Assembly: GCA_013306675.1 (NCBI GenBank)
Contig: JABLUY010000036.1
Span: 62,001-126,000 of the forward strand
Origin: Thraustochytrium sp. TN22
Lineage: Eukaryota; Sar; Bigyra; Thraustochytrida; Thraustochytriidae
DNA length: 64,000 nt
Direction of reading: 5' to 3'
In this document: positions 30,194 to 38,725 of the stretch, piece after piece
Layout: every line of letters begins with the position of its first letter
Position numbering within the stretch: the first letter of the stretch is position 1
Program-made: the position numbers and the translations under genes
Notes under the pieces: generated by a model
Databases searched by the model: none
Told to the model about the DNA's origin: nothing
Seen by the model: only the letters and a program-made list of their open reading frames with translations

Positions 30194-30610
30194 GGCCCGC
30201 GCGCCGGCCGGTGCTCCGCGCCGGCCAGGGCTCTGCCTCCGCGCGCGCCGCCGGGAGCTCGGCGGTGAATTGAATTCGAATTCGAATTCGAGCTCGGCCT
30301 GGAATTTCAAATTCGAAGACCAGAGCAGCGCGGAGGCGGCCGTTTGAACCGCGGCGGCGCGCCCGGGTCCTGTGCGCGCGCGCGCTGCTTGGGCCCGGGC
30401 GCGGCCCGGACCGGACCCGGGCGGGGCGGGCCGCGGCGGCGGCGGCGGCGCGGCAGACGCCTATACAGCGGCTCGCGCGGCGGGCGGCGGGGCTTGCGCG
30501 GCGGCGCGGGCCGCGCTGCGTGCTCGCGCGCTGCGCGCTGCGCGCCCCCGCGCCCCACGCGCGGCCGCGCGCGGCCCCGGGCGGGCTGCGGGGAGAAAAG
30601 TGGGCCGGGC
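30194..30610. promoter_or_regulatory. Divergent promoter region
   Basis: 417 bases separate the start codons of the CCDC112-like gene and the lectin-like gene. It contains a GAATTCGAATTCGAATTCGA repeat at about 30269-30289 and very GC-rich DNA after it. It must hold both promoters. No TATA box is evident. Confidence 0.45.
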
Positions 30611-33367
30611 ATGAGGATGGGACGCGACGCGCGTGGGACGCGGCGCCGCCGCGCGCTCGGGCTGGCGCTCGCGACGGCGGGCGGGGCGTGGCTCGCGGCG
30701 CAGGGCGCAGCGGGCGTCGAGCTGCCGCAGCACGTCGTGACGTCGTGGGACTTCGAGGATGGCCTCGAAGGCTGGGCGCAGTCGACCTGGGAGGAGATGG
30801 GCGCGCAGGTGTACGCGGAGGGCGGCGAGCTGCACGGGAAGCTGCAAAAGGCAGGCCGCGAGCCAAGGTTTGACTCGCCGCTCTTCCGCGTGGACGCCGA
30901 TGACAAGCACACGGTGGTCATGAGGATGCGGCGAAGCGGGCTCAGGGCGCGGGGCGCCGAGGTGCACGTGCGCCTGCTAGATGACGCGGAGCACGCCGAG
31001 GAGGACTTCCAGGCGCTGCCCCGCGCCTTTGGCGGCGGCGTGGCACGCATCATTCATGTCCCCTTTGACGAGGAGATCTTTCCCGATGGCCGCTACCACA
31101 TCATGCGGGCGCGCGTGCACGAGTATGTGCGCGGGTCCATGGTGCAGCTGCGTGTCGTTCCCGTCATGCTCGGCGAGGACGAGGACGCCGCACGAGAGGA
31201 GGCATGGTCGACCTTTGACGTGGATTGGATCCGCATCGTGGTGGCCCCGACGATCGAAAAGGTGGAAGGCTGCCTCAACAAGTACTTCTCCGAAAAGCCG
31301 GCGCCGCTTGAGCCTGGGCTCAGTGCGCGGCGCGCGGAAGACGGCGAGTACGTCTTCCGCGGCGGTCACGAAAACGGCACCAACTCTGTTTTCGTGGATC
31401 TCGTGGCGAGCAACGCGGACGGTCACCTACTGGTGCGCTCCACCTTTGGCACCGCGAGCGAGGCCAGCCCGTTCGCCACCACCTTCAACTGCCCGCGATC
31501 CGGCCCCGCGACCGTGATCCGCATCACGGGCCGCAACCTGGGCGACTACGGCCTGCTGTCCGCCTCGTATGTTGCAGATGCGCTCCAAGCGGCGAAAGTG
31601 ACAGCAAATACGCTCGAGGCGCTTGACGCCGTCGACTGGCGCACCGTCAGCGTGGATGGCGAGCTGTGCACCCAGGTCCGCATGCTGGAGCGCGAGCGCG
31701 TGCTCGAGTGCACGCTGCCGGCGACATATAAGACGTTTGCGGTGGATCGCGTCCCTGTCCGAGTGGAGCAGCCAGACTACCGGACGCTGTTCGACATCAA
31801 GCACTATCTGTCGTATGCTGTGCCGGCGCCGCAGCCGCTCAACGCGCCGGAGCTGGCCAATCTCGCGGCCCGATCCGTCGACCTCGCGTGGGCCGCGCCG
31901 TCTGACATGTGGGACGCTGCGACCGTGACGGGCTACCTCGTGCAGGTCTTCATAGAGCCGCTCGACCCATACTTTCAGGACAACGCGGGCGGTGGCTTGG
32001 CGGCCGACCGCGCGGACCGCTTCGTGTTGGAGCGCGAGATCGCCCTGGGCAACGTCACCTCGACGTCCGTCGTGGACCTCGCACCGGCGCGAAACTATCA
32101 GTTTGCCATCAAGGCGCTCGTTGAAGATGCGCGAAACCCTACCTGGGATGTGGTGGACCTGTACGGCCGGCGAGCTCGCGTGGAGGGCGCCCTCGAGAGC
32201 GCGGCGTCGGCCCGGACGGCCATCGTTACAACGCTGTCGGAGGATCTCAAGTTTGACGGCTTCCCAGCCGTGCGTACGCTGGACGCCGGCCCGGCTGACG
32301 CACGGACCATGATTGGGCCCTCGCGCAATGAGGGCGGCGAAGGCCACTATGGCCTGCGCCTGGTGGGCGACGCCCACGTGGAGAATTGCAACGCCAGCTC
32401 GGCGTGCTGTGATTACGATTCAGACGGCACAACATGCGTCACGATCTGCGTCGCCTCTGCCGCGCAGGTCGGGGCGGACCCGGACTACCTGAACCTCGCC
32501 GCCGATCGCAGTGTGGCGGGCAACGCCATCGGCGACCCGGATGCCATGTACGTCGGACCGCCGCGAGCCGCGGACCTGGCGGCCGCTGCATCCAGCGACG
32601 GCGTCGGTGCGCGGCCCTTGCCAGCCTGCGGGCCAGCGCTCCGACTCACGCCCTCGCGTCCGCGCGCCACTGGCGCAGCGTGGTACCCGCGCAAGATGAA
32701 CGTGCGCGAGGGCTTTGACACAGATTTTACCGTGCGACTGAGCAACCCGTCGCTCGTGTGCCGCGTCATGGACGACGAGGCGACACACTGTCGCAGCCGC
32801 GGCGCCGATGGATTCGCCTTTGTGGTACAGAACGGGGCTGAGGCCGGCCTCGGGCGCAGCGGCATGCACCTCGGCGCGGCCGGTCTGGCCAACGCGGTGG
32901 TCGTAGAGTTCGACACCTTTCACAATTACGAGCAGGGCGACCCTTACGAGAATCACGTGGCGGTCTTCGCCGTGGGCAAGGGTGAAGACCTCGAGTTGCA
33001 GCACGCGCTCGATTTGGGCGCCACCGCTGCCGTTCCGGACCTTACGCAGGGTCAACATCGAGTGCGTATTCAGTACACTCAGCAGGTAAACGAGGAGGAT
33101 CTGGACGACCCGGCCTTTGTCGCGTCTGCGCAGACCGCTGCCCTTATGGCGGCCGACCCGGCCTGGCACTCCAGTGTTGGCTCGCTCAAAGTCTTTGTCA
33201 ACGACCTGCAGCGGCCCGTGCTTGTGACGCTGATCAACCTTGACGCCGTGCTGCAGCTGGACAGCGGGCGCGCCTGGGTGGGCTTTACTGCGGCCACGGG
33301 CGATGGCTTCTGGCAGCAGCATGATCTCCTCGACTGGCAGTTTCTCGCGAGTAGAAAATCAAAATGA
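30611..33367 (+). CDS. Secreted multidomain protein with FN3 and legume-type lectin domains
   Basis: About 918 residues. A basic start and hydrophobic core (LGLALATAGGAWLAAQGAAG, residues about 15-35) form a signal peptide. Residues 40-200 look like a beta-sandwich opening with SWDFEDGLEGWAQSTWEEMG, typical of carbohydrate-binding jelly rolls. Around residue 300, ATVIRITGRNLGDYG resembles an IPT/TIG domain. Residues about 410-510 fit fibronectin type III (LAWAAPSDMWDAATVTGYLV ... YQFAIKALV). The last 235 residues fit an L-type lectin: GADGFAFVVQN, VVVEFDTFHNYEQGDPYENH, then AWVGFTAATGDGFWQQHDLL. There is no membrane anchor, so it should be secreted and may bind glycans. The Asp and Asn of the lectin metal site seem present. 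Confidence 0.7.
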   Translation: MRMGRDARGTRRRRALGLALATAGGAWLAAQGAAGVELPQHVVTSWDFEDGLEGWAQSTWEEMGAQVYAEGGELHGKLQKAGREPRFDSPLFRVDADDKHTVVMRMRRSGLRARGAEVHVRLLDDAEHAEEDFQALPRAFGGGVARIIHVPFDEEIFPDGRYHIMRARVHEYVRGSMVQLRVVPVMLGEDEDAAREEAWSTFDVDWIRIVVAPTIEKVEGCLNKYFSEKPAPLEPGLSARRAEDGEYVFRGGHENGTNSVFVDLVASNADGHLLVRSTFGTASEASPFATTFNCPRSGPATVIRITGRNLGDYGLLSASYVADALQAAKVTANTLEALDAVDWRTVSVDGELCTQVRMLERERVLECTLPATYKTFAVDRVPVRVEQPDYRTLFDIKHYLSYAVPAPQPLNAPELANLAARSVDLAWAAPSDMWDAATVTGYLVQVFIEPLDPYFQDNAGGGLAADRADRFVLEREIALGNVTSTSVVDLAPARNYQFAIKALVEDARNPTWDVVDLYGRRARVEGALESAASARTAIVTTLSEDLKFDGFPAVRTLDAGPADARTMIGPSRNEGGEGHYGLRLVGDAHVENCNASSACCDYDSDGTTCVTICVASAAQVGADPDYLNLAADRSVAGNAIGDPDAMYVGPPRAADLAAAASSDGVGARPLPACGPALRLTPSRPRATGAAWYPRKMNVREGFDTDFTVRLSNPSLVCRVMDDEATHCRSRGADGFAFVVQNGAEAGLGRSGMHLGAAGLANAVVVEFDTFHNYEQGDPYENHVAVFAVGKGEDLELQHALDLGATAAVPDLTQGQHRVRIQYTQQVNEEDLDDPAFVASAQTAALMAADPAWHSSVGSLKVFVNDLQRPVLVTLINLDAVLQLDSGRAWVGFTAATGDGFWQQHDLLDWQFLASRKSK

Positions 33368-33402
33368 TGTAAAACGAAACTTGAAATCAAAATGCAGCCT
33401 GC

Positions 33403-36072
33403 CTATGCCTCGCCCGCCGCGCTGGAGACTGCGCCGGTGCTTGCAGCCGACGCGCCCAGGAGGAGGCGGCGGCGGCGACGGTGGATGAAGAGCGCAGCGG
33501 CAGCGCCCAGGACGATGACGGCAGCGACGACGCCGCCAGCCACCGCCCCAGCGTCGATAGCGGAGCTGGACGAGAGATTTCCCTCGTTTGACGCGTCGGT
33601 GTCGGCTGTTGGCGCGGGCGTAGGGCACGAGGAAGGGATCGAAGAAGGCAACGTCGCGAATGCAGGGTAGTCTGGCTGCGGGCCGCACAGCGGGTTGTCG
33701 GCGAGATTGCTGTGGCGCGTTGAAGGTTAGTTTGCTGAGGGACACCCAAAGCCAGACCGAGCCGCCGGCGCGGGCGAGCACTTTCTAAAAAAAAAGGAAA
33801 AACATACAGGCGCGTGAGCTGGGTGAGGTTCGCGAGGAGCTCGGACGAAAGCGTTGTGAAGGCGTTCGCCGCGAGGTCCAAGTCCTTGAGCTCCAGCAAA
33901 CCAGCGAGCGACGTGGGGAGCGAGGAGAACAGGTTCGTGGAGAGGTCCAGGGCCTCAAGACTTGCGAGTTCGCCGAGGCTCTCGGTGATGGTCGCGAGCG
34001 AGTTGTTGTGCAGGTCCAGGTACACGAGAGCCCGAAGTCCCGAGATGGAGGCTGGTACGTCCGTGAGCTCGTTGTCGTCCAGGTCGAGGTACTCGAGGTT
34101 GCTGAGGTTACCAATGCTCTCTGGCAGAAACGAGAGGCGGTTGGAGTCCAAGTCGAGGTACTCAAGCGACGAGGCGTCCCCGATACTCTCAGGAAGAGCC
34201 GTCAGCGCGCAATTCTCCAGGTCGAGCACCGTGAGATGGGTGAGCTCGCCAAGGCCCTCTGGCAGCGCCGTGAGCGCCGGGTTATAGACGAGGTCGATCT
34301 CTTCGAGCGTCTGGTGCAGGGTCGTCAAGGCGTCGGGGAGCGCGGAAAGCTGGTTGTGCCCCATGTAGAGCGACTGAAGGGAGGTGTTCCTGAGCGACGA
34401 CGGGAGCGCAGTCAGGGCGTTGCTCGTGGCATCTAGAAGTCTGAGCGATGACATGCTCCCAAAGCTCTCCGGAAGGACCGTGAGAAGGTTCCTGGCGACG
34501 GCGAGAGCTTCCATGCCGGTGAGATCTCCAATCGTGTCGGGCAGCTCCTGGAAGAGGTTCTCTGAGAGATCGAGGTCCTCGAGGTTGGAGAGGCCGGTCA
34601 GGTCGATCTCAGACGGAAGCGTGGACAGACTGTTGTGTTCGAGCTTGAGCGTGCCGAGTCTGGTCATTGCAGGGATGACACCCGGAAACTCGGTGAAGAG
34701 GTTGGTCCCGACGTAAAACGTGTGCAGACGTGTGAGGTGCGAGAGCGAAGTTGGCAGCGCGGTGAGCAGGTTTCCCTCGAGGTAGAGGGTGTTGAGCTTC
34801 GAGAGCCCGCTCAGTTCAGGCAGTTCGCTCAGGCGATTCTTATTGAGGTCCAAGGTCTTCAGGTTTCCGAGCTTGGAGATCCCGCTCGGGAGTGCCGTGA
34901 TCTGGTTATCCGCAGCTTCGAGGATCGTAAGCGCGGAGAGGGCTCCTATCGTGGAGGGCAGCTCAGAGAGGTCGTTGTCCTCAACTTCCAGCCGCTTAAG
35001 GGCAGTATTCCCCCCGAGGCTATCGGGCAGGCTCTCCAGAAAGTTGGAGCTCGAGATAAGTTCCGTTAGTCTTGTGAGGTCGCCGAGGTTAGACGGGAGG
35101 CCCGTAAGTTGGTTCGATGACACCTGCAGGGAATATAGGTCTTGGAGGCTGGATAGTGATTCCGGCAGCACTGCGAGGTTGTTCTCCGACAAGTGTAGGT
35201 CCCTCAAGGAGGCCAGATTACCAATTCCCTCCGGAAGAGATGCGAGCTTGTTGTGGCTGAGGCCTCTAAGGCGGAGAAACGAAACGAAGATGGCGGGAGA
35301 GAGGGGAGAGTCAGCGAAGGTGGCTCCTGCGCACGGGGCGGAGCAACCGAAAATGGAGCAACCTACAAGAGCAAAAGCGAGGTCAAATTCCCGAAGTGCT
35401 CAGGGAGCGCGGTGAGCAAGTTGCTGTCGGCGAAGAGGCCAGAAAGGCTCTCGAGCTCCGGGAAGGACGACGGGAGCGACTCGAGCTCATTTTCTTGAAT
35501 ATACCTTTCCAAGAGCCCCCGTTGTACCGCTGTCAGCCATATTGCTTCTGAGCATGGCACTCGGTTCTGACGTACAGCCATTGAAGTCCGACCAGGGAGC
35601 CAAAGCTCTCCGGCAAAGCGCTAAGCTCGCCTGACTCGAGCAGGCTGTAAGCGCTTGTGTGAGTCGGACCAGCTTATTTGAGCCGCTCGCTGCCGGCCGG
35701 GCTGTGCTTGAAAACTCACAGGTACCGCAGAGAAACGATGTCGCCAAAGTCCTCAGGCAGCCCCCCCTGGAGTCCGAGCAGCTTGCTGCACTCGATCGCG
35801 GTCGCGGTCAGTCTTTGTTTGGCGAACGCGCTCGCGACCGCTTCGCCAGGCGTGACTCACAGATTCTGCAGCTCGGACATGTTGAGCAACTCCGTCGGGA
35901 AGCTCGCGCAAATCTCGCAGGTCACCCACTCGAGGTCGTACGTTAGCGCAAATTCGTCCAGTCGTCGATTAACAGCCGTTTCCACGAAGCCGCCGCTGCA
36001 CTCCTCGCACTCGTGGCCGCTGGCGGCTGTCAACATCGCCCAGGCCGACATCGTCGCCATCAGCGCCCTCAT
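33403..36072 (-). CDS. Six-exon LRR transmembrane receptor-like protein
   Basis: Exons, read on the minus strand: 36072-35861, 35785-35720, 35644-35576, 35504-35367, 35265-33808 and 33709-33403. Donors are GTGAGT, GTGAGT, GTACGT, GTAGGT and GTATGT; acceptors all end in AG with CTGAC- or CTAAC-like branch sites in most. All five introns are phase 2 and split a leucine codon. The joined frame is 750 codons, open throughout. It encodes a signal peptide (MRALMATMSAWAMLTAASG), a Cys-containing cap, about 20 leucine-rich repeats of 23 residues, an LRR C-cap with NPLCG, a Thr/Pro/Ser stalk, one membrane helix (AGGVVAAVIVLGAAAALFIH) and a short basic cytoplasmic tail. There is no kinase domain. It is probably a surface adhesion or recognition protein. 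Exons 2 and 3 each encode exactly one repeat. Confidence 0.8.
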
Positions 36073-37121
36073 TGTCTCCCTCTGCGGGACCACTGGACGG
36101 CCCGCTCCTCGTGACCTCCTCGTTATAGATTTGCGCTTGCTCGCGCGCCGCGATGCCAGCTGGCGCCAGCGGCCATGGTGGCCAGCAGAAGAAGCTTGCC
36201 GAGCCACACCAGTGCACTGCGCTCAGGCTCAACGCTCACTGGCAGGCTCCACGCTCACTGTGCCTGAGCTGGGCGGCCTCGGCCGGTCGGAGCGGCGCAC
36301 ACGAGACCAGTGCCAGTGCCGCCCAGCCTGACGGCGCCCGTCCGTCCCACTGAGACTTCCTCGCCCGTGCATGGCACATGCACGGCTGGGCCAGCGCGCG
36401 TGTGCATCTTGGGTAGGAGCGAGCGAGGAGGAGCTGGCTCGCGCAGTGGAGCGTTTTCGACTCTCTCGCCTCCCGGGCACGGACGAGCTGGGCGCGGATG
36501 GGCTCAGCTCGCCGCCGGCGAAGGCACATCAGCCCCTCTCATGTCAGTGGCAGTGGCAGGCGGACTCGCGCGGACTCAAGGATGGAAAAGTGCCGGCCGT
36601 GGCCGGCCGCGCCGCCGCGTACGTACACTACTACACTGGGACTCAGAGCCAACTCCAAGTTAAACTTGCCACGATTCAGGGTTTGGCGACCTGGCCGAGC
36701 TGCCTGGCTGTTGGCTACTTCGGCCTTGTCTGCAATGGTCGGCCACGGTCACTGTGACTGCATACACGCTCCGCTTTGCAGTGGTGCTGGTTGGAGATTG
36801 GGATGCTCTTCGGCACTGCCAGTGGCCGCCACCGGAACTTGGCAGCGCGCGATGACAGGAGGAAAAGGAGGGGGAGGGGAGAGCTCGGCGGCAACGCCAA
36901 GAGCGAGCATCATGGCGGTGGCGTCAAAAACAGTGCCAAGAGCGAGCACGGCGCCGCCGCCGCCAAGAACGAACGACGAAGGTGGTCACGACGACGCCGG
37001 CCACAGCGCCAGGGTCTGCATCTGAGATGGTCGAGCTGCCCCTCGGCATCGGGCGAAACACTGTAGCTGCGTCGAAACGCTGAATGGTCTGGCCGCGGCC
37101 AGCGGACCGCAGAGAGGCATG
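36073..37121. other. Intergenic region upstream of the LRR gene
   Basis: It holds the LRR gene's 5' flank. Open frames on both strands are short and overlapping, without motifs. No tRNA or repeat beyond short GCC runs (near 36950) is seen. Confidence 0.5.
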
Positions 37122-37740
37122 TCAAATCGTGTGATGCGTCAGGCCAGATGGCCGCGCGGACAAATAACGCGGGCCAACACCAACGACAAGACAGGAATTG
37201 TACCGGCAGGTGAGTTGAATGAGACTCGTGAAGATGTCGGATGGAAGTGTCGCGAAGGCATTTGCAACGAGGTCCAACGTGAAGCCCTCGAAAACCAGCA
37301 GGTCAGCGAGCGTCGCAAGAAGCGAGGAGAGCAGCTTTGTGAAGAAGAGTTCCAATACCTCTAGTCACATGAGCCAACCGAAGCTTTCGAAAATGGTCGT
37401 GAGCAAGTAGCAGCGTTGATCACTGGGCGAGCAAGTGGTCTCAGGGCAGGCTGCCGGCTAGCGTCATCTCGACACCGGTTTCGCGGTTCTTGCTGATGCC
37501 GGCCGGTCTGTGCCATCCGGCCAACAGGCCCCGAGTGACGATGGGAGGACCGTCAAGGTGTTGCTTGTGGCGTCGAGGTGATCGAGCATGGAAGTTGCGC
37601 CTGCACTCTTCGGAGTTACCGTAAGGGTGCTTCTCGCAACGAACAAATGCTTCAAGCCGGCAAGGTCGCTCATGGCTCTGGGAAGTGCCTGGAGCAGCGC
37701 CTTATGTCCAACTACCTGTCGAGCGCCCCGTCCAGCCAAT
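37122..37740 (-). pseudogene. Decayed partial copy of the LRR gene
   Basis: Two minus-strand segments match the neighbouring LRR gene in order. 37739-37470 encodes LFVARSTLTVTPKSAGATSM and LDATSNTLTVLPSSLG, corresponding to AVARNLLTVLPESFGSMSSL and LDATSNALTALPSSLR in the parent. 37355-37190 encodes LVANAFATLPSDIFTSLIQL, matching LAANAFTTLSSELLANLTQL at the end of the parent's long exon, and a GT donor-like site follows as in the parent. About eight repeats are missing between them and the frames are not continuous. The retained donor suggests DNA-level duplication, not retroposition. It is unlikely to be functional. Confidence 0.65.
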
Positions 37741-38725
37741 GCCAGACGAGATCAAGAATATCGGCTAAGTACCTACACGGTACGGCAAGTATATCACTGG
37801 AGCATCCTCAGTGGCTCGAGCTGGCCTGGTGCGATGTGCGAGAGGACAAGAATGCCGTGCGTCGTTCAAGTAGTCTTTCCCTGCAACTCGTTTGCGGCGG
37901 CGACCTCTGACGTCCGCTCCATGGTAAGCGCAAAAAAACGCTGTTCATCAGCAATAACACAGCGCTCCCTCGCAGCTGAGCTTTCGGCTCGTTTGCCTTC
38001 GTCTCTCCCCCTGCTACCCTCCAATCGCGCCGTCCCCCCTGTGGCCCGAGTCAGTCAAAGACGTCCCCCCGTCCACACCATCATACTCAAGCATTGCGTC
38101 GTCCCTCCTCAGGCACGTCGTCTCAGCCTCGACTTGAGAATCGAGCAAGCATCCGCGACGTTCGTTCGCCCGCTCGCCCGCTCGCTCGCTCGCCCGCTCG
38201 CTCGCTCCTTCCTTGGCTCCCGAGTGTCCTGCTCGTTCGACACCTCCGCTCGTTCGACACCTCCTCCATCATGGTGGCACGCTCGCTCGCCCGCTCGCTC
38301 GCCGGCACTGCGCCTCGCAGCCCGTGCGCCGGCCTCCGAAATCGCCAGCCCGCCCCGCCGCCTGGCGCGCCGAGTCATCAGAAGGCCGGCTAACTAACCA
38401 TCCTTCGCCCATCATCAGGCTGCATCCCAGGAAAATTGGATTCTGCTCGCTCGCTCGCTCGCCCGCCCGCCCGCGGGCGGGAAGACTCGCCCCGCGCCCC
38501 CGCGCCCGCCGGCGGCGCCGGGTCGCGGCGGGCGCACACGGGGCTTCCGCGCGAGTCTTTTGGGAGCACACGGGGTCCGCGAGGGGGCGCGCGCGGCGCG
38601 TGCAGCGGGGCCGGCGCGGCGGCGGGCGGCGGCGGCGGCGGCGCGGCAGTCCCGGTCGCGCGCGCGGGCGCGGCGCGCGGCGGCGGCGAGGGCGGCGGCG
38701 GCGGCGGCGGCGGCGGCGAGGCGGC
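37741..38725. other. 5' region of the PH-RCC1 gene
   Basis: No separate gene. It contains CGCTCGCTCGCC-type simple repeats at about 38160-38215, 38278-38305 and 38441-38475, and an increasingly GC-rich leader with GGC repeats before the ATG at 38726. The open frame extends upstream of that ATG but in low-complexity sequence. The first part may include promoter-proximal remnants of the decayed LRR copy. Confidence 0.45.

Noticed and set aside
33387-33807. Unspliced C-terminus of the LRR frame
   Set aside because: It turns into Ser/Arg/Pro noise, whereas splicing at 33807/33709 restores the LRR cap, stalk and a membrane helix.
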